This document shows, piece by piece, positions 15,742-24,213 of a stretch of DNA of 64,000 nt. A model generated the notes under the pieces. It ran no database searches. It was given only the letters and a program-made list of their open reading frames with translations, and had not been told where the DNA came from. Origin of the DNA: JACKCD01 sp041390905 (lineage in GTDB: Bacteria > Chloroflexota > Anaerolineae > Promineifilales > Promineifilaceae); contig JAWKPA010000014.1 in the NCBI GenBank assembly GCA_041390905.1, positions 496,001 through 560,000 of the forward strand, in the 5' to 3' direction. The first letter of the stretch is position 1, and the number at the start of each line of letters is the position of its first letter. A program made the translations under genes and the position numbers.

Positions 15742-15913
15742 AAAGAGATAGCGAGTGGCATCAGGAAACGCACACACAACGGTGGGAGCCTGTCCACAAA
15801 TATCATCAATTTATGATCAATAACAGCAACCATAGGTGGTTCTGTTTGCCCTGCCTGATACAGGCAGGGCTGTAGAGGAAACCATAACAAAGGAATTGCA
15901 AGGGAAATACATC

Positions 15914-18538
15914 ATGTCTCAAAGTAAACCGTTCTACAAATTTCATTCTATCGTAGCAACATTTGGCATTATTATTACTGTCATGGTTGGCTTGTTTGCG
16001 GTATCTGTTAATTCAGCCTCTGCGCAAAGCGAGACAGGGAGCATCACGTTGGTGACAACCAGCGACCCAGCCGGAGCCGTAGACTTCTTTTACTTCGGCG
16101 GACTGGGCAGCATCCTGCAGGACGACGGCGAAAGCCATCAGGAAGACCGGGTACCGGGTGACTACCAGGTCTATCAAAGCCTCCCGGCCGGCTGGGTGGT
16201 AGACATCAGCTGCACCGGCGGCAACGTCGAAATTGGCGCAGGCAACGTCATCATTCACCTGGCGGCCGGCGACGATGTGGTTTGTACCTTCGCCAACAGC
16301 GACATCGGCGGCTCCATCACCATCAACACCGCCAGCAACCCCGCTGGTGCTGCCGACCTATTCTACTTCGGCGGATTGGGCAGCTTCACCCAAAACGACG
16401 GCGACAGCCGCCTCAGCGACAACCTCATGCCCGGCGACTACCAGATTTACCAAAGCGTCGCCACCGGCTGGACTGTCGAAATTAGCTGCACCGGCGGCGA
16501 TGTGACCGTCGGCAACGGCAACGTCATCGTCCACCTGGATGCCAACGAAGATGTTGTTTGCACCTTCAACAACGTCAACGTCGGCGGCAGCATCACCATC
16601 CTGAACGCCAGCGGCGGCGGCAGCGGCTTCTACTACTTCGGCAACCTCGGCAGCTTCAGCCTGGACGACGGCCAGAGCAAAGTCAGCAGCGACCTGCTGC
16701 CCGGCGACTACCAAATTTACCAAAGCATTCCCCAAGCGTGGGAACTGTCCATCAGCTGCGTGGGCGGCGACGCCACCGTTAGCGGCGACAACGTTATTGT
16801 ACACTTGGGAGCCAACGACGAAGTGGTTTGCACCTTCAGCAACAGCGACATCGGCAGCAGCATCACCATCAACACCGTCTCCGAACCCGCAGGCGGCAGC
16901 GGTTATTTCTACTTCGGCAACGCAGGCAGCTTCACCCTCGACGATGGCCAAAGCCACACCAGCGACCGTCTGTTGCCCGGCGACTACCAGATTTACCAAA
17001 GCGTACCGGCCGGCGGCGTGGTAGACATTAGCTGCACCGGCGATGTGACCATCGGCAACGGCGACGTGATTGTCCACCTGGGCAGCAGCGAAGACGTAGC
17101 ATGTACCTTTACCAACAGCGACCTGGGCGGCTCCATCACCCTGGTAACGACAAGCGACCCGGCCGGCACCCCCGACTTCTACTACTTTGGGGCGATGGGC
17201 AGCTTCACCCAGAACGACGGCGACAGCAAGGTCAGCGACAACCTGCTGCCTGGCGACTACCAGATTTACCAGAGCGTATGGGCCGGCTGGACATTGGACA
17301 TTAGCTGCACCGGCGGCAACGTCGAAATTGGCAACGGCACCATCATTGTCCATCTGGGAGCCAACGAAGACGTGGTTTGCACCTTTGACAACACCGATGT
17401 AGGCGGCAGCATCACCATCGTCAACAACGCCGACTTGGACAACGGGCTGGAATTCACCTACTTTGGCAACATCGGCTTCTTCACCCTGACCGCAGGCGGC
17501 AGCCGTCAATCCACCGACCTGTATCCTGGCGAATACGAAGTAATACAGGGCGTACCGCAGGGGTGGCTGGTAGACGTAAGCTGCACGGGTGGTTCAGTAG
17601 ACATCGTGGACACGACCACGACAATTCACCTGGGAGCGAATGAAGACATCGTTTGTACCTTTGACAACAGCTATGTCGGTGGTTCCATCACCGTTACCAC
17701 CGTGACCGTTCCTGAAAATGGGGCAGAAGAGTTCTTCTACTTTGGCGACACCGGTGTCTACACCCAAACGCATGGGTTCAGCCGCACCGTGAGCGACCTG
17801 TATCCGAACGATTATGATGTCATTCAGGGTGTACCGGAAGGGTATGTGCTGAATGTGGAATGCAGTGGTGGCGATGTGACCGCGATTGACGGTGGGGTGA
17901 CAATTCACCTGGGGGTACGGGATAATGTTTCCTGCACCTTCACCAACACCGATGCCAACTATGTAGACGATACCGCTCCGTTCTGCCGGGGTGTGGAAGC
18001 AACCATTTACGTCAACGAACTGGGTCTCATCGTCGGTGGGCCGGATGCGGGGCAAGCGTATGCCGGGGTTTTGAATGGCACCGACGGCCGGGATGTGATT
18101 GTCGGCACGGTGAACAATGATGTGATTAATGGTTACGAAGGGCGGGACATGATTTGCGCTCGGTCTGGAGCGGACACCGTGTACGGTGGACGTGGGCGGG
18201 ACATCATCTACGGTGGACGTGGGGCAGACTTGCTGTATGGCGAGCAGGGTTCCGACCTGATCTTTGGTGGCCGAGGGGCGGATGAGATTCATGGTGGGGC
18301 AGGTGAGGATGTGGTAAACGGCCGTTTAGGCAACGACACCCTCTATGGCGAAGGCGACAGCGACATGGTGGTTGGTGGAGCCGGTGACGACATCCTGAAC
18401 GGCAACGGTGGCGACGACTTCTTGCGCGGTGGTGCGGGCGAGGATTCCTTGAACGGTGGCAATGGTTACGACTTCTGCTACGGTGGGGCGGATCGGGACA
18501 ATGCGACGAACTGTGAGTACACGCAGAGCGCCCGCTAG
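15914..18538 (+). CDS. Secreted repeat protein: seven beta modules plus RTX-like C-terminus
   Basis: An 874-residue exported protein. Residues 1-38 form a signal peptide (hydrophobic core FGIIITVMVGLFAVSV, cut near SAQS). Seven homologous modules of about 90 residues follow, from residue 42 to about 680. Each runs GSITLVTT-, a DFFYFGGLGS-like strand, a D-G-x-S turn, PGDYQVYQSLPAGW, a Cys in ISCTGG, and a second Cys in VVCTF. The two Cys probably form a disulfide. The fold resembles prealbumin-like SdrD-B/SpaA stalk domains. Modules 1-5 are very similar at DNA level, 6 and 7 diverged. From residue about 715 the protein has some ten GGxGxD-type nonapeptides (GGRGADLLYG, GGAGDDILNG), as in RTX calcium-binding proteins, with extra Cys at the end. 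It is likely a surface or matrix protein. The start ATG at 15914 is chosen because the signal peptide begins there. Confidence 0.8.
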   Translation: MSQSKPFYKFHSIVATFGIIITVMVGLFAVSVNSASAQSETGSITLVTTSDPAGAVDFFYFGGLGSILQDDGESHQEDRVPGDYQVYQSLPAGWVVDISCTGGNVEIGAGNVIIHLAAGDDVVCTFANSDIGGSITINTASNPAGAADLFYFGGLGSFTQNDGDSRLSDNLMPGDYQIYQSVATGWTVEISCTGGDVTVGNGNVIVHLDANEDVVCTFNNVNVGGSITILNASGGGSGFYYFGNLGSFSLDDGQSKVSSDLLPGDYQIYQSIPQAWELSISCVGGDATVSGDNVIVHLGANDEVVCTFSNSDIGSSITINTVSEPAGGSGYFYFGNAGSFTLDDGQSHTSDRLLPGDYQIYQSVPAGGVVDISCTGDVTIGNGDVIVHLGSSEDVACTFTNSDLGGSITLVTTSDPAGTPDFYYFGAMGSFTQNDGDSKVSDNLLPGDYQIYQSVWAGWTLDISCTGGNVEIGNGTIIVHLGANEDVVCTFDNTDVGGSITIVNNADLDNGLEFTYFGNIGFFTLTAGGSRQSTDLYPGEYEVIQGVPQGWLVDVSCTGGSVDIVDTTTTIHLGANEDIVCTFDNSYVGGSITVTTVTVPENGAEEFFYFGDTGVYTQTHGFSRTVSDLYPNDYDVIQGVPEGYVLNVECSGGDVTAIDGGVTIHLGVRDNVSCTFTNTDANYVDDTAPFCRGVEATIYVNELGLIVGGPDAGQAYAGVLNGTDGRDVIVGTVNNDVINGYEGRDMICARSGADTVYGGRGRDIIYGGRGADLLYGEQGSDLIFGGRGADEIHGGAGEDVVNGRLGNDTLYGEGDSDMVVGGAGDDILNGNGGDDFLRGGAGEDSLNGGNGYDFCYGGADRDNATNCEYTQSAR

Positions 18539-18571
18539 GTTGTAGCTGACCAGAGGTAGGGAGCCAAATGA

Positions 18572-18614
18572 GAAACGGCCGTTTTGCCTGGGGAGCGCAA
18601 AACGGCCGTTTTTT
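18572..18614 (+). terminator. Rho-independent-type terminator built from two palindromes
   Basis: Arms GAAACGGCCGTTTTGC (18572-18587) and GCAAAACGGCCGTTTT (18597-18612) form a 15-16-bp stem with a 9-base loop and end in a T run. It lies 33 bp after the stop of the repeat-protein gene. Confidence 0.85.
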
Positions 18615-18807
18615 GTTGCCATATGTAACACGCATTTTAATGGTTATATGTTAAAAATAGGACTGTTGGCCTAAGCAACCGACACACTTGGCTAACACAA
18701 ATATCAAACAGGCTCGGCAGCACATACTGTTTAGGTGCATGATTAAGACAACTGGAATCTACCATAGAAGCTGCAGCCAACATGAAATACCAAACGCGAG
18801 GAATTCC

Positions 18808-19764
18808 ATGCAACTATCCGTCATCATAGCTACCTGTAACCGTCATGATACGATTCGGGCAACCATTGAAGCTGTGCTAAACTGTGATTATGACGACTTT
18901 GAACTGCTTGTTGTGGATCAAAGCACAACCCCAACGACCAGACAAATTGCCGAGAGCATTCACGACCCCCGCTTACGCTATTTGACTGCCCCCCAGGAAG
19001 GCAAGCCCACTGCCCTCAACGTCGGGATTGCCGCCAGTCAGGGCAAAATCATTGCCTTTACAGACGATGATTGTCTGCCCGTGGCAAACTGGCTTGATGT
19101 TATTCTCAACGCTTTTGCCGAACGGCCGAAAACCGGGTTACTCTTTGGCCCGGTGCTGCCCGTAGAGCATGACCCGGAGCAAGGGTTTGTGCCGACTTTT
19201 GAGGCTGGTGACAAAGGTCATAATCGCCGGTACCGCCTTAAATTTGGCATTGGGGCCAGCATGGCGGCTCGCCGCAGCGTACTGCTGGAGCTAAACGGCT
19301 TTGACAAATTGCTGGGGCCAGGGGCACCGCTGGGGCCAACCGATGACGAAGACATCGCCTATCGCACCGGTAAGGCAGGCTATGAAGTGTGGTATGAACC
19401 CAAAGCGGTGGTGATTCACGATGGCTTCCGCGACTGGAAAGACGGGCAGCGACTGGTGAAGGCGTATGCCGAGGGGATGGGGGCAACCTACGCCAAATAT
19501 ATCCGCTGTGGCGATATTGAAGCCGTGGCGCGGCTGCTAATTTTGTACCTTGTTTACTTTTTTCATGCCTTTAAGCGGTTGGTAACGTGGCAACGGCCGT
19601 TTGGTTTGGGATGGATTGTCTATACCACGGGCGGCATTTGGAAAAGCCTGCATTACGGAGTTGACCGCAAACGATGGCAATATCGCGCTACGCCCGAAGA
19701 CAAATCCGTTTTGCTTGAAGTCAGCAACCAGCCCGTGGCACAACCCACAAAATCCCGTTCCTGA
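18808..19764 (+). CDS. Family 2 glycosyltransferase (GT-A fold)
   Basis: A 318-residue glycosyltransferase using a nucleotide-sugar donor. The N-terminus MQLSVIIATCNRHDTIRATI and LLVVDQSTTPTT are the GT2 nucleotide-binding strands. GKPTALNVGIAASQGKIIAF is followed by TDDDCLP, holding the metal-binding DxD-type motif near residue 88. A later ED/ED acceptor segment reads GPTDDEDIAYRTGKAGYEVW. Two hydrophobic segments near residues 235-250 and 265-278 may place the C-terminus at the membrane. Acceptor unknown; synthesis of an exopolysaccharide or glycosylation of the secreted protein upstream are possibilities from position only. The start at 18808 is set by GAGGA 5 bp upstream; the 40 codons before it lack family similarity. 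Confidence 0.88.
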   Translation: MQLSVIIATCNRHDTIRATIEAVLNCDYDDFELLVVDQSTTPTTRQIAESIHDPRLRYLTAPQEGKPTALNVGIAASQGKIIAFTDDDCLPVANWLDVILNAFAERPKTGLLFGPVLPVEHDPEQGFVPTFEAGDKGHNRRYRLKFGIGASMAARRSVLLELNGFDKLLGPGAPLGPTDDEDIAYRTGKAGYEVWYEPKAVVIHDGFRDWKDGQRLVKAYAEGMGATYAKYIRCGDIEAVARLLILYLVYFFHAFKRLVTWQRPFGLGWIVYTTGGIWKSLHYGVDRKRWQYRATPEDKSVLLEVSNQPVAQPTKSRS

Positions 19765-19895
19765 CATGCTCTCTTGCGGTGGCGAGAGCAGCGACAACTA
19801 CGGGAACAAGGCTGTTACCGCAGTTGTTATAGATATTCAGATAATCTTTTTGGGTTCTGTGTAGCCAATCTTGCCAAAGCTCGCTCTTTCACTTG

Positions 19896-19985
19896 GGGTT
19901 CATTCGTTAATAACTTGCCCATTTAGAAGTTCAACTTCTCAGAAGAAGTTGAACTTCTTGCATAACTTATAATTTGCGTTCCTTA
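19896..19985. repeat. MITE-like palindromic element
   Basis: Full-length copy: GGGGTTCATTCGTTAATAAC at one end, the core TTAGAAGTTCAACTTCT with its inverse AGAAGTTGAACTTCTTGC, and AACTTAT..GCGTTCCTTA at the other end. It separates the convergent glycosyltransferase and kinase genes and may terminate both. Confidence 0.85.
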
Positions 19986-20003
19986 ATGGCTATAGTTTGG
20001 GAT

Positions 20004-21674
20004 CTAACGCCAGGGAAGTGTGAGGCGTAGGGTGGTTCCCCCGCCCTTAGCCGATTCGATATGAAAGGTTCCGTTTAGCTCTTTGGCGCGGGCCCGCATG
20101 TTGGAAAGGCCATGCCCAATGGCCTGGCGGGCAGCTCGAACGTCAAACCCAACCCCATCATCCTGAATCAGTAACACAATGTGCTGCGTTTCCCGTTCCA
20201 GCGAGAGGATAACGTTTTTGGCGTGAGCGTGGCGGGCAACATTAGCCAGTGCGCCCTGGGTGGTTAGGAAGATGGCGCGGGAAACGGCCGTTGGCACACC
20301 GCTAATGCCTTCGGGCAAGGCAGAGGAGTGGACTTGCACCATGGTGTTGGCGCGAAACTCGCGCACCAGCCGCGACAACCCTTGCTCCAGATTGCCGCCA
20401 AAGTGACGCGGACGTAGATCGAGGATGAAGTTGCGGATGTCGCGGATGGCATCGTTCAGGCCATCAACGGCCGTTTGTAATAACATCTGCGTCTCTTCAT
20501 TCCCCTCCCCCTCCAGCGACAGCCGCGCTGTTTCCAACGTCAGCCCCACTGCATAGATTGATTGAATCACCCCATCATGTAAATCCATCCCAATGCGCGT
20601 GCGCTCATCCAGAATAGCCAAACGGCTTACCTGCTCATAAAGCTGGGCATTTTGAATGGCAATGGCCGCCTGGGCAGCCAGCAGTTCCACAATCTCCTGA
20701 TCGGCTTCTGTAAAAGACGTATCCCCCACCCTGTTTGCCAGGTACAAGTTCCCCAGCATTTCCTTGCCCGCCATAATCGGCACACCCAGAAAGCTTTTCA
20801 TGGTTGGATGCCCAGGCGGGCAGCCAACGGCACGTGGATCATCTGCCACATTGTTTACACAAACTGTGCGCTGCTCGGCGATGATGGCACCCAGCAAGCC
20901 TAGCCCACGCGGCAAGCTGCCAATGTGGCTGGCTTCATCGGGGGTTATACCGCTGTAAATAAAATTATCAAGGTATCCTGAAGCACTGTTGGGTACGCCC
21001 AGTGCTGCATATTCCGCTTGTGCTAAATCGCGGACAGAATCCACAATTTGCTGTAGCACCTTATCCAGAGCCAGCTCGCCGGTGATGGATAGCGTGGCTT
21101 TGCTAAGTGCTGCCAACTGACGGTTTTTGAGGGCAAGCTGGTGTGCCTGTTCACGGCTTTCTTGCAGCAGCAGTGATTTGCGGATGGCGGCGGCAGCGTG
21201 GGCGGCCAACATGACGGCGAGCCGCTCGTCCAGAAGCGAAAAGGCTTCTTCATGCAGCTTGTTGGTGAGGTAGAGCATTCCCAGCGTGTTGGTGCTGAAT
21301 AATATGGGAACACCCAGGAAGCTTTTCATGGGCGGATGGCCAATGGGAAAGCCGACGGCGCGGGGGTCATTGGCAATGTGGGCGGTGCGGACTGGTTCTT
21401 TTTGGCACAGGACGGTGCCTAATAATCCGTTGCCGGTGGGGTGGGTGGGTAATTGAGAAACGGCCGTTTCCTCCATCCCACTCTGGACAAACAGATCAAT
21501 CTCCTTCTCATCATTCGTTGTGCCAATCGCCGCATATTCTGACCCAATTAGCTCCCGCGCCGAGTCAGCAATGTGCTGCAGCACCGACGGCAATTCATCA
21601 GCACGCACCACCGCCAGCGTTGCCTGCGACAACGAATCCAGCAATTCACGAAAGGCATGTTCAAACTTTGACAT
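20004..21674 (-). CDS. GAF-domain sensor histidine kinase (NarL/DosS type)
   Basis: A 556-residue soluble kinase with two GAF domains (about residues 20-165 and 200-345) and a HisKA_3/HATPase core. Both GAF domains share the signature FLGVPI and HPxMKSF (PPMKSFLGVPILF and PTMKSFLGVPIMA), as in DosS/DevS-type sensors. The phosphorylated His is in RIGMDLHDGVIQSIYAVG near residue 367. The ATP-binding region has GALANVARHAHA (N box), DDGVGFD (G1) and GHGLSNMRARAKEL (G2). There are no membrane segments, so it senses an internal signal. Haem, as in DosS, is possible but no proximal His can be assigned with confidence. The response regulator gene ends only 5 bp upstream, so the pair is an operon. 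Palindromes at 20284, 20467 and 21460 encode TAV. Confidence 0.92.
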   Translation of the reverse strand: MSKFEHAFRELLDSLSQATLAVVRADELPSVLQHIADSARELIGSEYAAIGTTNDEKEIDLFVQSGMEETAVSQLPTHPTGNGLLGTVLCQKEPVRTAHIANDPRAVGFPIGHPPMKSFLGVPILFSTNTLGMLYLTNKLHEEAFSLLDERLAVMLAAHAAAAIRKSLLLQESREQAHQLALKNRQLAALSKATLSITGELALDKVLQQIVDSVRDLAQAEYAALGVPNSASGYLDNFIYSGITPDEASHIGSLPRGLGLLGAIIAEQRTVCVNNVADDPRAVGCPPGHPTMKSFLGVPIMAGKEMLGNLYLANRVGDTSFTEADQEIVELLAAQAAIAIQNAQLYEQVSRLAILDERTRIGMDLHDGVIQSIYAVGLTLETARLSLEGEGNEETQMLLQTAVDGLNDAIRDIRNFILDLRPRHFGGNLEQGLSRLVREFRANTMVQVHSSALPEGISGVPTAVSRAIFLTTQGALANVARHAHAKNVILSLERETQHIVLLIQDDGVGFDVRAARQAIGHGLSNMRARAKELNGTFHIESAKGGGTTLRLTLPWR

Positions 21675-21679
21675 AACGC

Positions 21680-22348
21680 CTAGGCCAAATAATCTTTCAA
21701 ATGGTGTTCAATGGCAAAGGCTGCTGCCTCTGCCCGGTTAGACACGCCCAGCTTGGAGAGAATGCTACTAACATAATTGCGCACTGTCCCTTCACTCAGA
21801 AAAAGCTCCTGCGCAATTGAGCGGTTCGTTTTGCCATTGGCAATCAACGATAGCACCTGCCGTTCCTGCGCCGTTAGCTCCTCAAAAACGGCCGCTTCTT
21901 CTTTTTGCAAGGTGCGCCGCATCTCATCAAACACTTTTTGCGTCAGCGATGGGTCCAGCATGGATTCCCCCCGCGACACCGCCTCGATGGTTCGCACCAG
22001 ATCCGTGCTGCCTACCTGCTTTAGCACATACCCCGATGCCCCGGCGCGAATGGCAGAAAACAACATTTCGTCTTCCGCATAAGAGGTTAGCATAATGACC
22101 TTGATGTCTGGATGCGCTCGCTTGATCCGTTGGCAAGCATCTACCCCATTACCAGTCGCCAAACGGATGTCCATCAGTACAACGTCTGGTTGGTGTAGAG
22201 CTGCTTGCTCAACGGCCTCATCTTCCGTACTGGCCTCGGCGATGACACGCAGGCCAACGTGTCGCTCGATCAAGCTTTTTAACCCTAGACGAACAACCTC
22301 ATGGTCGTCTACCAAGAGAATATTGAGAGGAGATTTAGGCGTTGTCAT
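21680..22348 (-). CDS. LuxR/NarL-family response regulator
   Basis: A 222-residue regulator: receiver domain residues 1-120 with acidic pair LLVDDHEVV, phospho-acceptor QPDVVLMDIRLA, switch MLTSYAEDEM and Lys in GYVLKQVG. The LuxR-type HTH is at residues 155-215 (LTAQERQVLSLIANGKTNRS, SEGTVRNYVSSILSKLGVSN). The complete active site contrasts with the pseudo-receiver at 14860. It is transcribed with the GAF kinase. The start ATG at 22348 gives the usual short N-terminus; the twelve extra upstream codons are not used by family members. The 212-bp region before it, shared with the divergent DHOD-like gene, contains a 16-bp palindrome and a CRP-like box. Confidence 0.92.
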   Translation of the reverse strand: MTTPKSPLNILLVDDHEVVRLGLKSLIERHVGLRVIAEASTEDEAVEQAALHQPDVVLMDIRLATGNGVDACQRIKRAHPDIKVIMLTSYAEDEMLFSAIRAGASGYVLKQVGSTDLVRTIEAVSRGESMLDPSLTQKVFDEMRRTLQKEEAAVFEELTAQERQVLSLIANGKTNRSIAQELFLSEGTVRNYVSSILSKLGVSNRAEAAAFAIEHHLKDYLA

Positions 22349-22469
22349 AAGGATAAGTATAGCCAGTTCGCGGCGTAATACCAATGAAGCGTTGCGCTAT
22401 TAGACAAATGCCCTAGACTTATAGCTGTTCAACGTCCCGCTATGTGTTGAGCAGTTGGTTCGACGTGTC

Positions 22470-22485
22470 GCTGACAATGGTCAGC
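22470..22485. promoter_or_regulatory. 16-bp palindrome GCTGAC-AATG-GTCAGC
   Basis: Perfect 6-bp arms around AATG between the divergent response regulator and DHOD-like genes. It has the same TGAC-N4-GTCA core as the box at 15372. It is a candidate autoregulatory site for the LuxR-type regulator. Confidence 0.45.
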
Positions 22486-22491
22486 ATTGTG

Positions 22492-22507
22492 TGTGACAAT
22501 ATTCACT
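22492..22507 (+). promoter_or_regulatory. CRP/FNR-family-like box TGTGA-CAATAT-TCACT
   Basis: Nine of ten positions fit TGTGA-N6-TCACA. It lies 54 bp upstream of the second DHOD-like gene and 7 bp from the 16-bp palindrome. No Crp-family gene is in the window. Confidence 0.4.
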
Positions 22508-22560
22508 AGCCGCGACATGGCAAGAAATTTTATGATGAAACCGGGAAAGGAATATGAAAA

Positions 22561-23547
22561 ATGGCTGATTTGGCAACCACTTATCTGGGGTTGAAATTAA
22601 AAAACCCGCTTGTTGCATCCGCTTCGCCGCTTTCTGCCAATGTGGACAGCGTGAAGCAGCTTGAAGCCGCCGGAGCAGCCGCTGTGGTGCTGCCTTCGCT
22701 GTTTGAAGAACAAATTGAGGTGGAGCGGATGCGGTTGGGTACCGGCCACCGTGATTTGCTGCCAGAAGGTTTGCGCCATGTGCCTGATTTGGCCGGGTAT
22801 AACCAGGGGCTAAGCGGGTATATTGCCCATCTTTACAAGGTGAAAAAAGCGGTTGGTATTCCTGTGATTGCCAGCATTAATGCGTATGAGGGTGGAGATT
22901 GGGCCAACTATGCGCGGATTCTGGAGTCGGCGGGGGCGGATGCGCTGGAGCTGAATATCTATTATTTGGCGGCCAAGCCGCACGATTCGGGAGCGCAGGT
23001 GGAGCAGATGTATTTGAATTTGGTGCGGGATGTGCGGGCGAGCTTGCAGAAGATTCCGGTGGCGGTGAAGCTGAGTCCATATTTTAGCGCGATGGCGCAT
23101 ATGGCACACCAAATAACGGCCGTTGGTGCTTCCGGTCTTGTGCTTTTCAATCGCTTCTACCAGCCAGATTTTAATATTGAAACCAGAGAAGTGGAGCCAA
23201 GCCTGGAGTTGAGCAGTTCGGCCGAATTGCGGCTGCGGCTGCGCTGGGCGGCTATTTTGTCACCCCACCTAACGGCCGATATTGCCGTCACAGGGGGCGT
23301 GCATTCTACCCAGGATGTGGTGAAGGCGATGATGGCCGGCGCAACGGTGACGATGATGACCTCGGCACTGTATAAAAACGGGATTGGCTATCTCACAACG
23401 CTGCGTGATGGTCTCAGCAATTGGCTGGATCAACATGACTATGCTTCGGTGGCTGATGTGCGTGGGGTGATGAGCCAGAAATATGTGGCCGACCCCGCTG
23501 CCCTGGAACGCGCCAATTATATGTACGTTTTGCAGTCGAATACGTAG
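22561..23547 (+). CDS. Dihydroorotate dehydrogenase-like flavoprotein (copy 2)
   Basis: A 328-residue paralogue of the protein at 12835, collinear over its length. It reads MADLATTYLGLKLKNPLVAS, AAGAAAVVLPSLFEEQI, PVIASINAYEGGDWANYARI, ADALELNIYYLAAKPHDSGA, PVAVKLSPYFSAMAHMAHQI, FNRFYQPDFNIETREVEPSL and TGGVHSTQDVVKAMMAGATV. It conserves the flavin Lys and phosphate-binding loop. The substrate is unknown; it is not the pyrimidine enzyme. Nearby are a kinase/regulator pair (divergent), a CBS protein and a monothiol thioredoxin, against PFOR, CBS and UspA for copy 1. AAAGGA precedes the ATG. Its TAG stop lies inside the 28-bp palindrome that separates it from the CBS gene. Confidence 0.85.
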   Translation: MADLATTYLGLKLKNPLVASASPLSANVDSVKQLEAAGAAAVVLPSLFEEQIEVERMRLGTGHRDLLPEGLRHVPDLAGYNQGLSGYIAHLYKVKKAVGIPVIASINAYEGGDWANYARILESAGADALELNIYYLAAKPHDSGAQVEQMYLNLVRDVRASLQKIPVAVKLSPYFSAMAHMAHQITAVGASGLVLFNRFYQPDFNIETREVEPSLELSSSAELRLRLRWAAILSPHLTADIAVTGGVHSTQDVVKAMMAGATVTMMTSALYKNGIGYLTTLRDGLSNWLDQHDYASVADVRGVMSQKYVADPAALERANYMYVLQSNT

Positions 23548-23571
23548 GACAAGTTTGCAAACTTGTCCTGC
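23544..23571. repeat. 28-bp palindrome, second copy
   Basis: Differs from the copy at 13843-13870 by one base near its right end. The stop codon of the upstream gene (23545-23547) lies within it. Confidence 0.9.
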
Positions 23572-23590
23572 ATTTTCAGGAGCGTGTGCT

Positions 23591-24058
23591 GTGAAGGAAG
23601 CAACTGTAGGGAACTGGATGACGGTTGAGCCGCTGGCGGTAACGCCAAACGAGACGTTGCTGGCAGCGCACGAACGAATGCAGGAGGCGGGTATTCGTCA
23701 CCTGCCTGTGATAGAGGATTGGGCGTCGCGGCGGGTGATTGGGCTGATGACGCTGGGGGCAATTCGCCAGGCGGAGCTGGAGGTGGCGGCACTGTACCGG
23801 GGGAGTGAATTACGGCCGTTAGTTTCCCAATCCAAAACGGTGGGTGAGTTGTTGACTGCCGACCCCATCACCATTGCCCCCAACGACCCACTGGCTGAAG
23901 CCGCCCGGCTGCTGCTGGCCCACAAGCTGACGGCATTGCCCGTGACGGATGACGACGACCGATTGCTCGGCATCATCACCGAATCTGACATTTTTGGCTA
24001 TTTGATTGAACTACAGATCCCGCAAAAGGGTGCTGCCCCTGAATCTGTGGCATCATAA
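23591..24058 (+). CDS. CBS-domain pair protein (copy 2)
   Basis: A 155-residue tandem CBS protein starting with GTG at 23591 (VKEATVGNWMTVEPLAVTPN), which has AGGAG 9 bp upstream. The first CBS ends VIGLMTLGAIRQAE; the second runs VGELLTADPITIAPNDPLAE to RLLGIITESDIFGYLI. It presumably binds adenine nucleotides and regulates a partner. It is a paralogue of the protein at 13889 and stands in the same place, behind a DHOD-like gene and a 28-bp palindrome, so the pair arose by duplication of a two-gene unit. The first CBS is more diverged than the second. The palindrome at 23812 supplies part of the linker (LRPL). Confidence 0.87.
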   Translation: MKEATVGNWMTVEPLAVTPNETLLAAHERMQEAGIRHLPVIEDWASRRVIGLMTLGAIRQAELEVAALYRGSELRPLVSQSKTVGELLTADPITIAPNDPLAEAARLLLAHKLTALPVTDDDDRLLGIITESDIFGYLIELQIPQKGAAPESVAS

Positions 24059-24068
24059 ATGGCGTAGG

Positions 24069-24094
24069 TAGAGACGCAAAATCTTGCGTCTCTA
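24069..24094. repeat. Hairpin TAGAGACGCAA/TTGCGTCTCTA
   Basis: Perfect 11-bp arms with loop AATC between the CBS and thioredoxin genes; a likely terminator or dispersed hairpin repeat. Confidence 0.75.
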
Positions 24095-24213
24095 ATTTCT
24101 TGCCGCCCATTTGCCAAGTGTATAGAATTTTCTATCTTTACCAAATAAGGCTGGACTGTGGTTTTGTACTTTAATGAAACAACAGGAAAGTATCACACCT
24201 TAAGGAGACAGTA

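Larger units (their letters stand above)
15307..15913. other. 607-bp divergent intergenic region
   Basis: No gene is supported here. It holds a TGAC-N4-GTCA box (15372), a half copy of the MITE-like element (15532-15594), a long-range inverted repeat (15654/15741) and a small GC-rich hairpin CCCTGCCTGATACAGGCAGGG-like (about 15849-15870). This hairpin lies in the leader of the downstream repeat-protein gene. AT-rich stretches around 15670-15725 are suitable for a promoter but no clear -35/-10 pair stands out. Confidence 0.7.

Noticed and set aside
16358..18292. Long minus-strand frames opposite the repeat-protein gene
   Set aside because: They arise from the repetitive, GC-biased codons of the plus-strand gene; the plus frame has a signal peptide, modules and RTX motifs.
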